From NCBI GenBank assembly GCA_033557465.1, contig CM066040.1, positions 322,232,297 through 322,296,296 of the forward strand: 64,000 nt of DNA. Direction: 5' to 3'. The notes below the pieces were generated by a model. It was not told the origin of the DNA, did not search any database, and saw only the letters and a program-made list of their open reading frames with translations. The position numbers and the translations under genes were made by a program. The DNA comes from Ichthyophis bannanicus. Lineage: Eukaryota > Chordata > Amphibia > Gymnophiona > Ichthyophiidae. Positions 43,173 through 52,659 of this stretch are shown piece after piece (the first letter of the stretch is position 1; every line of letters starts with the position of its first letter).

Positions 43173-43580
43173 AGGCCCAATATTCAAAAGGCGTTTACAC
43201 ATTTTAAAGCCCAGTAAACAGTGTAAATGCCTTAGCTGGGAATATTCAACGGCATCTACAAGGTTGGTGCCATTGAAAATCCCCAGCTAAGTCCCCTACA
43301 TGCCCCAATGCTATCAGGTTAGCATTGGGGCATGTTGGGGGGCGGAGGTGGAGACTGGCGCTAACCGCGCAGCAGTGATACTGGCATCTATCTTTAAAAC
43401 CTATGAGCCAATATCATTGCTACATGGTTAGCTTTGGTAGCTACCGGCTTTGGCGGCAATCACCGGATATTCAATGCCAGCACCTCAGCACTGAACATTC
43501 AGTTTAGAGGTTGGCAGTGAGGGCTATGTGCCAACGGGTGCATAGCCCTTCGAAAATCCAGGCAGTTGAGTATCGGGCCC
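43173..43580. mobile_element. MITE with 3 bp target duplication
   Basis: Ends AGGCCCAATATTCAA and, reversed, GGGCCCGATACTCAA. ACC flanks both sides (43170-43172, 43581-43583). It interrupts DIRS recombinase sequence. The 3 bp duplication and inverted ends suggest the PIF/Harbinger superfamily, though the usual target is TWA. Confidence 0.5.
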
Positions 43581-43589
43581 ACCGTTTTT

Positions 43590-44400
43590 AACGTAAGGTC
43601 CTTCAGTGATGCACAAGCTAGAGGCTCAAAAGGCTTGCCCGTTAAACCCAAAAGCACCAAATTGAGATCTCAGGGCGGAACAATGTCTGTAATGGAGGCT
43701 GAATGTGCATCAGCACTCTGAGAAAACAAGCTATATCTGGGTGAGCCGCCAAGGAAAAGACCTGCATGCAGCTCCGGCAGCATGAAAGAGCTGCTACCTG
43801 CACTCACAGGAAATTGAAGGCCAATCTCTTGTTCAGCACCACACCCCCTGCAGAAAGGAGTGGAGTGGAGTGGCATAGTGGTTGGGGCAAGGTACTTCAG
43901 GCCAGAAGGTCGGGGGTTCAAATCCCACTAGAGGATAGCAACCTTGGGCTGGAAGGACTGGGGTTTCTAGTCCCACAGGTGCTCCTTGTGGTCTTGGCCA
44001 AGCCACTTAACCCTCCATAGCCCATGTTCCCTGTAAAATAGTTATCTCCAAGTTATAATGCCCTGTTCAATGTAATTTCAGTTTGTTCAATGTAAACCAC
44101 ACTGATGCAGAATAGTGCGGTATATAAGAGAATGTAAATTAAATAAATAAAGGCCAAAATATCCACAGCAAGGGAGAAAAAGCTCAGTGCCATTTGTCAT
44201 CCCATCAATTCTTAAACACTCACCAAACCCTCATATTAGCTAAGGAGGTTGAGCCTTTGCAAGCCCTCAAAAGGGTGGCCACTACTGCCACCAAGTAGCC
44301 TCTATGCCTCAGCCACGTCCTTTCAAGAGTCAGGCCATAAGCAAGAATCAATCCACATGTGGCATGAGAATTGACCCCTTCGAGAGAAGATTGATTCTTC
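43590..44400 (-). pseudogene. DIRS recombinase linker region
   Basis: Corresponds to the stretch 53530-53830 of the copy at 52-54 kb. The minus frame 44414-44220 (TCGLILAYGLTLERTWLRHR, GYLVAVVATLLRACK) and 43921-43670 are open pieces with no intact domain. The SINE at 43858-44150 splits it. Confidence 0.4.
43858..44150 (+). mobile_element. tRNA-derived CORE-type SINE, copy 3
   Basis: Nearly identical to copy 2 (21222): B box GGTTCAAATCC, CTTGGCCAAGCCACTTAACC in the core (one change) and an L2-like tail with AATTAAATAAATAAA. AAAGG on both sides may be the target duplication. Confidence 0.8.
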
Positions 44401-44405
44401 TCAGA

Positions 44406-44674
44406 AGGTGCCAAGGAGATGCTACCAGGAGCCTGAGCAGGTTAACATACCAAGGCCAACACCAAAGCGACCCGGTTCTTCAGCAGACGCAGGGAGAACA
44501 TGTCGGAAGGATTTGATGCTCTGGCACAAAAATGGCCAAACATGGCCTCTCTTAGGTCACATACTCCAACACATAGAAGCCCATCAAGGGAAGGTGATAC
44601 TTATTGCTTCCAACTGGCCCCATTGGCCTTGATATGTCAACCTGCTCAGGCTCCTGGTAGCATCTCCTTGGCAC
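44406..44674. repeat. 42 bp inverted repeat, 185 bp apart
   Basis: 44406-44447 and 44633-44674 are reverse complements with a single mismatch near the inner end (TTAACAT against TTGACAT). The loop contains IEAHQGKVILIASNWPHWP, a DIRS-like phrase in the plus orientation, opposite to the surrounding DIRS. Confidence 0.8.
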
Positions 44675-44867
44675 CGTCCTTCATGGATGAATTGAGATAT
44701 TAATTTCATTTCATTTTCATTTAAAAACATTTATAATCCACCATATACAGAACCATTCAAGGCAGTATAAAGAAGAATAAAACGCACATCAATCCCTCAG
44801 GCCCCATCCAACAGTACCCTGTTAGTCCCTCCCCCTCCCCCCCCCCATCCAACCCCTTCCCACTGCA

Positions 44868-45330
44868 CTACTGCACATACCAGCTGAACAATAGCCTACC
44901 TGCCTGCTGTTCCCCATATTGGAAAGGAACTCGCCTCATCTCATTTTGAGAATAACTGACCGTAAGGTTTCCATCCAGAAATGAGGCACTCACGACACAT
45001 GGTTTACCCACTTGAGATCCAGGTTGGGCCGTAAAGACCCTTCCTTCTTGGGGACCACAAAATAAATGGATTATTGACTTAATGCACATTAGTCTGTTGT
45101 GACTGGTACTACCGGCTCCAGCTGCAGCAACTGTTGCAGCGTGTCCTGAACTGCCTGCTTTTTGAAGGGGACCTTGCATGGTGATTGCACAAAAGCTTCA
45201 GAGAGAGGCCGAGCAAACTCCAAAGTGTATCCTTCTTGAATGTCTTCCAGCATCCATTGAAGGGTAGTTATCGTGGCCCAGGTGGCATAAAATTGTTGTA
45301 GCCGACCCCCTACTGGTACCATTTCCACCT
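44868..45330 (-). pseudogene. DIRS reverse transcriptase, N-terminal part
   Basis: MEMVPVGGRLQQFYATWATI, RPLSEAFVQSPCKVPFKKQA and DTLQQLLQLEPVVPV, then in a second frame IIHLFCGPQEGR and DLKWVN-like sequence. These are the fingers of a DIRS RT. The catalytic palm is absent because the sequence ends at an L2-like scrap. Confidence 0.7.
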
Positions 45331-45427
45331 GAGCCTGCCTCGCTTCATTGGGATTTCTTAGCAGGAACCAAAGGGGTGGAATAATATCCCCTATTGAATC
45401 CTCTGTAGCCCCAAAAAGGCTGAACTC

Positions 45428-46330
45428 TCAGCGAGTAGCAAAATGTGCCACCCGAAACTTTCTATAATCCCTAGGTTGGCCTCTGGGAGCTGTACCCTGC
45501 TTTGGCACTTTAGGACAGTCTTCCAGTAAGCACGGCTCCTTAGAATCTCCCAGATTTTGAACTAGTTTATCCAATTCTTCTCTGAAGAGCAGCTTGCCCT
45601 TAAAAGGAAATTTACTAAGTTTGGTCTTGGATGATACATCAGCTGACCAGTTTTGTAACCATAGAAAACGCTGAGCTGCGATAACCGAGGCCATAGTCAG
45701 CCGAAGCTCGGACAAAGTCATAGCAGGCAATGGCTAGATAAGCCAAGGTCGATTCTAGCTTGGCTGCTTTCGGCACCCCCACTTGAGATTCCAAGTCTGC
45801 CGCTGGCAAACTTTGCATTCAACAAAAGGGGCTGGTAACATAGGCCCCACAGATTGAAGCCTATAAGGCCAAGGCACTTGTATTGAAGGCCTGTTTCAAA
45901 AGAGTTTTGAGTTTTCGGTCCTGCACATCCTTGAGAGCTGCTCCGCCCTCCACAGGAATAGTCGTCTTATTGGTCACTGCCAAAACCAAGGCATCTACCT
46001 TAGGCATTTTCAGGAGATCATTTTCCTCCTGTGGGATGGGGTACAAATGGCTCATGGCTCTTCCCCCTTTTAATTCTAAGTAATGTTCAATGTTACAGTT
46101 CCATGTAAACCGCTTTGAATACAAGAAAAGCAGTATAGAAAAATTGTTAAATAAATAAATAATTTTGCTTCAGGCACCTTGCATTCCATCTCTATCATTT
46201 TTTTAATGACTCTGTGGACTGAGAAGGAGGCTTGAGAGCTTTTAAACCGCTGCAACAGTGGATCCTCCATGGGCTCCTCCGCTGCTGAAGGAGCAGGAAT
46301 GAAGTTGAGCGCTGCCAGAAAGTGGTATAT
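45428..46330 (-). pseudogene. DIRS gag-like protein
   Basis: Recognisable blocks: RFKSSQASFSVHRVIKKMIE, ECKVPEAK, an inserted L2 tail, then HLYPIPQEENDLLKMPKVDA, LVLAVTNKTTIPVEGGAALK, QDRKLKTLLKQAFNTSALA and, after a frame change, FPFKGKLLFREELDKLVQN. The VDALVxAVTxxTTIPVEGG phrase is a strong DIRS gag marker. The frame breaks near 45860 and 45730. Confidence 0.75.
46082..46161 (+). repeat. L2 3'-end fragment in DIRS gag
   Basis: CATGTAAACCGCTTTGAATA, GCAGTATAGAAAAATTG and AAATAAATAAATAA. The gag reading continues on both sides. Confidence 0.7.
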
Positions 46331-46424
46331 CAAGGCTGACAGTAAAAACAAAACTGCAGCTTTCCCCGCAGACAGCACAAGCCGAAGAAACAGACAGCAT
46401 GCAAGCTTCAACGGCGCTGAACAT

Positions 46425-46500
46425 AAGATGCTGGGTCAGACCAAGGTCCATCAAGCCCAGTATCCTGTTTCCAACAGTGACCAATATAGGGACTCTAGGT
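46425..46500 (-). repeat. CR1-B 3'-end fragment
   Basis: AACATAAGATGCTGGGTCAG, ACCAAGGTCCATCAAGCCC and AGTATCCTGTTTCCAACAG match the 3' end of CR1-B at 14840-14910 and 49660-49740. Confidence 0.7.
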
Positions 46501-46770
46501 CTGGGAGTTTCAGCAGCAGCTACATAGGGACTTGGCTGATTACAAAGGAGACAGCATGCAACCATGGCTCCACCTTAATATAAGATTTACTAGTTTTTTT
46601 GCAGCCAAATCTGGGACACTTATCTAACATGTGTGTGGGGACGGAGGGGGGGGGGGGGAGAGGAAGAAACATCTTAACCAACAAGTCGCGGAGGAGGGAA
46701 GAACAGTCATTACCCTGTCCCCCCATCTATTCGATGACAGCAACAATATCTTGTAAATAATTGTAAATAT

Positions 46771-48200
46771 TGTGGTAAGGAGAGGGTAGCCCAGCCGGGG
46801 GAAACAAAGGAAAAAGGGACTTTTTCCCCTTTGCGGGGGATGGGCGCACCTGAACACACATACCAAAGTAAAGGCAGTGAAAGAAACTACGGTTGTAGAG
46901 CTAGGATAAAGCCCCACCCAGACTCCATGGCAACCCTAGGTAAGGATAGGAGATACATGGGGGTGGAGTCAGAAGGGGAGGTACCCTGCCCAACGTTTAA
47001 GTTTGAGCAAACAGAGAAGGGTGAGGAGAAGAGTGGCAGCAAGGGCAAGAACAAGGGCAGCCAGAGCGGCAGCCAAGAGATCAGCAGACAACGCTCCAGG
47101 GAGAGGACCAAACACAGTGGCAAGAGGGAGAGAGACAGAAGGGGCGGTGGAGAAGCTAAGACAGGAAGGCTCAGACTCCTCTGAAGAAAGGCGTGTCTTC
47201 AGGCAGAGGAAACCCAGGAAAGCTGAGAGGAAATCCTGCAGTGATTCCCTGAGTAGCTCTGAGGCAGAGATAGCTACAGCCAACAGAAGCCCCAGCTGTG
47301 AAACTCCCACAATAAAGCTCCAAGGTAGGAGAAAGAAAACAGAGAAAGCTAATGTTTATGACTCTTGCTCAGATTCTGAGGAGAGGATTATACCTGCAAA
47401 AACCCAGAACAGAAAGAAGGGTTTTATAAAGAAAGCTGAACAAGAAAAGCCTGCTAGTGTTCTTCCAAAGGAAGGGAGGGCAGTGCAATGGGATAGGCTG
47501 TTTAAGCTTTTAAAGGACATAAACCTTAAAGTACCTGAACGTTTCCAAGTTTCCCCATCAGGCAGCTCAGAAGAAAGCATGGAGGTGGATTGTAGGGAGG
47601 ATGACCCGGGCTCCACCTGCTCTGAAATGGAATGTGCTGTATGTGTTGCTGCTGAGTAAAGGAAGCAAAGTATTGGGAAGAGTTCAGAAAGCAGTTACCA
47701 GTTTGTTACAGCTGGAAGAGTGAAAGGGAGAAAAGGAATCTTATGTTGAATTACAGGGGTTGCCTGCTAAAGGAAAGTGGATAGTGCAATCAAGTTCTGT
47801 GCTACTCAGCTGAGGACTGTTTTAATTGCAAGCAGCTAAAAGGGAGCTGGCAGCATTACTGATCTCGGTTGTATGCTTTAGCTACAAGTACCATTGTTAA
47901 TTCTGAAGTAAGAAATCTCTTAAAGGAAAAGGGAAAGAAGTTTGTTGTAAATAACTCCACTGAAACACACTGTTTGCATTTACTTTATTTTGGAGAAAAT
48001 TATCCTTGTTTCTTTTGCTGAGTGTGAAAGCTTCTTCAAAGACTGTTACCAAGCTGACGTAGAGGAACCCAATAAAATTCCTGTGTGCTTTAACATCCAC
48101 TTGGTCTACTTTAAATACACAACTACACCTTTGAGATAAAGGGATACAAGATGGACGCCCGTCCCTACTAGGCGAACGCCTAGTGGGGGCGCGCGCCACA
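46771..48200 (+). mobile_element. Putative solo LTR, copy 1 (1430 bp)
   Basis: Begins TGTGGTAAGGAGAGG and ends GGCGCGCGCCACA, flanked by ATAT on both sides (46767-46770 and 48201-48204). AATAAAA at 48070-48076 lies ~125 bp before the end. The start resembles 40763. TG...CA ends, a 4 bp duplication and the position of the polyadenylation signal fit an LTR; no gag-pol is present, so a solo LTR is the simplest reading. The 4 bp duplication could also be chance in AT-rich DNA. Confidence 0.5.
47003..47659 (+). CDS. Unknown 218-codon ORF inside the putative LTR
   Basis: I do not recognise this protein. The first 40 residues are strongly basic (Arg/Ala-rich, RRRVAARARTRAARAAAKR). The middle is a mix of Lys/Arg and Ser/Asp/Glu runs (SDSSEERR, CSDSLSSSEAEI, YDSCSDSEERI), and the C-terminal part is more ordinary (WDRLFKLLKDINLKVPERFQ) with an acidic end holding several Cys. 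No signal peptide, membrane segment or zinc-finger spacing is evident. It lies in U3-like sequence, if the LTR reading is right. It could be part of a retroelement accessory or gag protein, or a chance ORF; the length without stops makes it worth noting. Confidence 0.35.
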   Translation: MSKQRRVRRRVAARARTRAARAAAKRSADNAPGRGPNTVARGRETEGAVEKLRQEGSDSSEERRVFRQRKPRKAERKSCSDSLSSSEAEIATANRSPSCETPTIKLQGRRKKTEKANVYDSCSDSEERIIPAKTQNRKKGFIKKAEQEKPASVLPKEGRAVQWDRLFKLLKDINLKVPERFQVSPSGSSEESMEVDCREDDPGSTCSEMECAVCVAAE

Positions 48201-48214
48201 ATATCTTATTTACT

Positions 48215-48421
48215 CAAGATGTTAATAAATAATTATATTCATTGTATATAGGTTCATAACATATATGTACAAAGTTTCCCAAAGTTGAATCCCAGTTGAA
48301 TTCTCCTGTTACATGTAAACTCACAACAGCCTGTTGCTTGCTATGAGTATTCTTGTTCAATGTAAACCGCGCTGATGAAAAAGAGTACAGTATAAAAGAA
48401 CTATAAATAAAAATAAAAAAT
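48215..48421 (+). repeat. L2 3'-end fragment
   Basis: TGTTCAATGTAAACCGCGCT, AGTACAGTATAAAAGAAC and ATAAATAAAAATAAAA close an L2-type tail lying between the LTR and the right part of the non-autonomous element. Confidence 0.65.
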
Positions 48422-48640
48422 ATCACTTTCAAGCAGACAAATCAACAGAAATAAAAATAGTGATACATTTCCCTGATCTATGCAAAATATAAAGATAATG
48501 GACATAAATTTTAAAAACTGGCATATTTAAATGATTAAATTTAAAGTAATTTTTTTCTACCCCCTCTCTTCCTATTGCTGGAATTGGGGACAGGAGGCTG
48601 GGATACATCTCTAAAATTGGGCACATTTGGTAACCTTACC

Positions 48641-48932
48641 TTTATAGCATACCTCTCCTGAATTCTTTCAGGACCAGGTGACTGACTGCTGCAATACAGG
48701 CCTCCTATACTCTCCTGCTAGAAGGTGCAGATTGGTGCAAAAGGCCCCATGTTCTCGTGCAACCCACAAGGATTGGCTGGAGAGTCACGTGCTTTCCTGT
48801 GGACCCATGAAAAACAGAGGGCACTAGGGTGGGAATGGAAATGGCACCAAGCAAATGTTTACAGTTGGAGACCAGCAGGACCCCAGGGCAATTTGATCAG
48901 CAGACTGAAAACAATACCAATACCAACACATA
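48641..48932. other. No gene recognised
   Basis: Unassigned. It ends in ATA (48930-48932), the left target duplication of the next MITE. Confidence 0.35.
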
Positions 48933-49600
48933 GGGGGTCATTCTGAGCAAAGAATAGCGGAGATGGACATCCAGTTGTGACGTCCATTCCCGCTATCCGT
49001 GCCCTTTTCCGGCCCCGTCCTCCTTCCCCACGCGTTGTACAGGGAAGTTAGACGGGAGCGGGAAAGGAGCAGATTAGGGGTGGGCAGTGGGCGGTTGCCG
49101 GCACCAGACATACAGGGCCAATTCTAATGTTGGCCCTGTACATCTGGGGCCGGCGACTTGAACGGGGAAGTTATTCCACAAACTTCCCCAATGCAGCAGG
49201 AATGGCAGGACCGGGGCTGGGATGGGGCAGCAGCGGGCAGACGGCATTCCTGCAGCCCGACCCTGGCCCTGGGAGGCCAGATCAGGGGTTGGGCTGCGGG
49301 GAAAGCCCTTTGGGAGCCAGCGGTCGGGGATCACAGCTTTTAAATGAAGCCGTGGTGCCATGGCAACCGGACGCCATGGCATCGCGCTCCATTTAAAAGC
49401 CCTGACTGAGTTAACCGGGCAAGGCCTGTACATGCAGGCCAGGCTGAATCGCGGCCCCGGCCTGCACGTACAGACCTGTTCGCAATTCTGATCCTGCAGG
49501 ATTAGATGTGCCCCATGGGATCAGAATCACAACTCCCTCTGTGCATCCGGTTTCGACCGGGCGCACAGAGGGCCTGTACGTCCCGGATGGAATTGGGCCC
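48933..49600. mobile_element. Harbinger-like MITE, copy A (668 bp)
   Basis: Ends GGGGGTCATTCTGAGC and, reversed, GGGCCCAATTCCATCC, with ATA on both sides (48930-48932, 49601-49603). Shares order and sequence with copy B at 51382: AATAGCGG near the left end, GGGAAGTTA(A)T blocks, and an internal palindrome around CCATGG (49337-49408, arms GCTTTTAAATG / CATTTAAAAGC). GC-rich compared with its flanks. No transposase. Confidence 0.75.
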
Positions 49601-49649
49601 ATAGTGTTTGGAAACAAGATCTAGATACATACATATCAGAGAGTGGTAT

Positions 49650-49790
49650 AGTATAAGAACATAAGAACATAAGATATGCCATACTGGGTCAGACCAAGGT
49701 CCATCAAGACCAGTATCCTGTTTCCAATAGTGGCCAATCTAGGTCATAAGTACCTAGCAGTTTCCCCAAAACACAAGTTTCACAATGCTT
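49650..49790 (-). repeat. CR1-B 3' end
   Basis: AAGAACATAAGAACATAAGA, TATGCCATACTGGGTCAGAC, then the CR1-B 3' end as at 14829-14960. It abuts a CR1-A copy of opposite orientation. Confidence 0.8.
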
Positions 49791-49794
49791 GAAG

Positions 49795-50640
49795 TTCTTC
49801 TGTGCACTAAATAAGACCAGGATCTGGCGTTGATCATATTTGATCATCTTAAGATAGTCAAACAGCTAGATAAGGAGGCAGCAAAAGCCAAAGGATGCTT
49901 GGGCGCATAGCGAGAGGAATGGCCAACAGAAAAAAGAAGTGATAATGCCTCTCTACAAGTCTCTGGTGAGACCCCATTTAGAGTATTGAAGACCGCACCT
50001 TCAAAAAAAATATAAACAGGATGGAGTTAGTCCAAAGAGTTGCTATGAAAATAGTCAACAATCTTCATCATAAAGTATATGGGGGGAGACAAATATCTCA
50101 ATATGTATACTTCGGAAGAAAGGCAGGATAGGGGAAATATGACAGACATTTAAATATTTCCAAGGTATAAAAGGCACAGGCGGCGGAAAAGAAGTTCTGA
50201 GTAAGGGATCGTAGGGTGAAGATGAAAGGATGTACTTAAGGCCCTGTTCAAAACTCATCTTTTTACCTTATCCCATGACCTTCAGACTCTATAGGCCCCT
50301 CTTCTTTCTCCCTACCTCTCCTTGCCCTATTCCTCTCCCTCTGTTTTAATTGATTTGTTTTACGATTGTACACCGCTGTTTTTATGAAGAGTGGTTTATC
50401 AAATTTTAATAAACATAAACATACTAAGGAAATATTTCTTTAAAGAAGGGGTGGTGGATGCACAGGATCACCTCTCAGTGGAGATGGTAAAGATAAGGAT
50501 TGCCTCTGAATTCAAGCAAGTATAAGACAAACACAGAGGATCTCTGAGGGAGAGGAAAGGATGGTAGAGCTCAGCAACTGGTGTGGATAGGCAGACTGAA
50601 TAGACTATATTATCTTTACCTGCCATTGTTTTCTCTGATT
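49795..50640 (+). mobile_element. CR1-A copy 5 with L2 insertion
   Basis: Degraded plus-strand CR1-A 3' part: GCTTGGGCGCATAG, CCTCTCTACAAGTCTCTGGT, ACCGCACCTTCAAAA, TATGTATACTTCGGAAGAAA, then after the L2 insertion AAATATTTCTTTAAAGAAGG and the diverged 3' end near 50640. No long frame remains. Confidence 0.7.
50228..50422 (+). repeat. L2-type 3' end inside CR1-A
   Basis: CTTAAGGCCCTGTTCAAAAC corresponds to the end of an L2 coding region (FRKxLKTHLF), followed by CTGTTTTAATTGATTTGTTT, TGTACACCGCTGTTTTTATG and AATTTTAATAAACATAAAC. The CR1-A phrase resumes at TACTAAGGAAATATTTC. Confidence 0.7.
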
Positions 50641-50694
50641 ATAATTTACTATGTATGGCCAGACTAAACTGTGTCTTACAGTCCTCTGTATTAA

Positions 50695-51115
50695 GGGACT
50701 GATATTCCAAGCTCCAGATATTTAAATATCCTACAGATATCCAGATATTTGCTATTGCTGAATATCTGAATTGTGTGGCCACTATGTGGATAATCACGGC
50801 ACTTATCCAGATAGTGGCAATTTCCAGCTCTATCCAGATAAGTTATCCAGATAGCAATTTAGGCAAGCATTTTCAGTGGCCCAAGCTACCCACATAACTT
50901 ATCGAGATTGCAGCTGATCACCACTATCTGGATAAGTGCTATGATTATCTGGATGGTGGCCGCACCGCCCTCCCTCTGCCTCCACATAGTGACAAAGAGG
51001 TCTGTGGATCTATTCAGCAGCACTATCCACATAGTGCTGCAGAATCTCTCTCTCAGTGCCTTAATCTGGATAATCTCTGTGGTTATCTAAATAATGACAC
51101 TTGAAAAGTGGCCCC
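50695..51115. mobile_element. Fold-back MITE (421 bp)
   Basis: Ends GGGACTGATATTCCAAG and, reversed, GGGGCCACTTTTCAAG. TAA flanks both sides (50692-50694, 51116-51118). The interior folds on itself: CACTTATCCAGATAGTGG at 50799 against CCACTATCTGGATAAGTG at 50921. Many TATCCAGATA motifs. Fits PIF/Harbinger (TWA target). Confidence 0.7.
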
Positions 51116-51381
51116 TAAAAATTTTCTCCAGATACAAAATGCAAGAAAAACCCTTAGTATACAGATACCTTTGTTCTTTGATGTCTAGATCTTTTTTTTT
51201 ATTGTGAGTGTCCAGCTGTCTTTCATATAAACTATATCCTCTCTGTCCTATTTCAAAACTATACTAGGCAACTTGGCAACTGTTCATACTCACCTTGTAA
51301 CAATTAAAATATTACTGATAAATCATGTTTAAATGCTTTCAGCTAACCCTGTGCACCTATGGGGGCAGTCATATTCACTAA

Positions 51382-51989
51382 GGGGGTTATTCTGAGCTAC
51401 AAATAGCGGGGACAGATGGCCCAACGGGATGTCCATCCCCACTATTCATGCCCTTGCCTGCCTCCGACTAACTTCCCCGCCAGTTGTGCAGGGAAGTTAG
51501 ATGGGGGTGGGGAAGGGGCAGTCTGTGGGCAGAGTCTGGGTGGGCAGTGTACGTCCAGGGTTTGTGAAATGTCCGGGAAAGTTATTCCACCTCCAAGGTG
51601 GAATAACTTCCCTGTACATTTTTTTTGACAGACCAGGGCATGGATGGGGCAGGAGGGGCGAGCGTTTATTCCCCGCAGCCCGACCCTGGCCTTAGAATGG
51701 CATATCGGGGGTCAGGCTGCGGGGAATAAACCATTTTTGCTGGCAGCCGGCATCGCGGCTTTTAAATGGAGCCATGGGGCCATGGTGCCATGGCTCCATT
51801 TAAAAGCCCTGACTGAGATAGCCGGGTGCAGTCCTGCACGTGCAGGCCGGACAGAATCGCTGTCCCGGCCTGCATGTGCAGCACTGTTCCCGATTCTGAT
51901 CCCGCAGGATCAGTATCTCAATCCCCTCTGTGTGTCTGGTTCAGAACAGACACACAGAGGGGATCTATGTCTGGGACAGAATCGGGCCC
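51382..51989. mobile_element. Harbinger-like MITE, copy B (608 bp)
   Basis: Ends GGGGGTTATTCTGAGC and, reversed, GGGCCCGATTCTGTCC, with TAA on both sides (51379-51381, 51990-51992). Internal palindrome 51757-51812 around GGGGCCATGGTGCCATGG, with arms GCTTTTAAATGGAGCCATG. Homologous throughout to copy A. Confidence 0.8.
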
Positions 51990-52324
51990 TAACTGTACCA
52001 CATTAGGTCAAGCACATTTATCTCTCTTTGACTAGTTCAGCCAGTTTATGAGGTCATTTTTGGAATCAATTACTAGCATGAGCATTCAACCACATATAAT
52101 ATATGCAATATCATGATTAACTTTCTTGTCACAATGTCCATCCTGAAGACTGAGGAAAACTTGCAATGGCACAGCTCAAGAAATGCAAAACTATTCTTTC
52201 CGAGCAGCAGGATCATTCAGATTCTCCTCAATGATTAAGATTTTCATTTAATTTCAAGGAAGACAACAATATCTTGTCAGATAGCCATTTCCATCATTAT
52301 GAACAGAAATGTACTTACTCACCT

Positions 52325-52609
52325 GTAACAGGTGATCTCCGGGAACAGCAGGAATTTAGTCTTCACATACGGGTGACGTCAGCACTGACGGAGCCCACGC
52401 AGGAATGCTCCCCAGCATTTAATAGGAAAGCTTTTGGGAGCATCCCACTGCACCTGTGTAGCTGCCTTCCCGCCTTTCCAGCTTTCCCTCCTCAGCTGAG
52501 TTTGTAGTTGAGATAAAAGGAGAGAAAGAGAAGAAGACCTACAACTCCTAGGAGAGGAGGGTGGTTTGTGAAGACTAAATTCCTGCTGTTCCCGGAGATC
52601 ACCTGTTAC
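52325..52609. repeat. DIRS 43 bp inverted repeat
   Basis: 52325-52367 and 52567-52609 are exact reverse complements by eye (GTAACAGGTGATCTCCGGGA at the start). They are separated by 199 bp. DIRS elements carry inverted termini and an internal complementary region used to close the circle. Confidence 0.85.
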
Positions 52610-52659
52610 TACGTTATCTCCAGGAACAAGCAGGAATGTAGTCTTCACATATGTTTGAA

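Larger units (their letters stand above)
40395..46330 (-). mobile_element. DIRS-type retrotransposon, copy 2, heavily interrupted
   Basis: In minus order: gag (46330-45428), RT start (45330-44868), recombinase linker (44400-43590), recombinase (43140-42520), internal complementary region (42530-42430) and terminus (40742-40395). Insertions are an L2 tail (46082-46161), an L2-like scrap (44700-44850), a SINE (43858-44150), a MITE (43173-43580) and a putative solo LTR (40763-42362). The terminus and internal region are mutually inverted (TTAGACCTTACC at 40396 against GGTAAGATCTA at 42492), as expected for DIRS. Confidence 0.65.
46580..48640. mobile_element. Non-autonomous element, copy 2, split by a solo LTR and L2 tail
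   Basis: Left (46592: GCAGCCAAATCTGGGACAC) and right (48440-48640: AATATAAAGATAATGGACAT, GGGGACAGGAGGCTGGGA, TTTGGTAACCTTACC) parts match the copy at 35912-37275. Between them lie the putative LTR 46771-48200 and an L2 tail 48215-48421. Confidence 0.5.

Noticed and set aside
46831..47310. Other ORFs overlapping the 218-codon ORF, on both strands
   Set aside because: Low-complexity basic or Leu/Ser-rich frames opposite to or shifted from 47003-47659; only the longest was kept, with low confidence.
46771..48200. Endogenous retrovirus with coding region
   Set aside because: No gag, protease, RT, integrase or envelope motif near either putative LTR.
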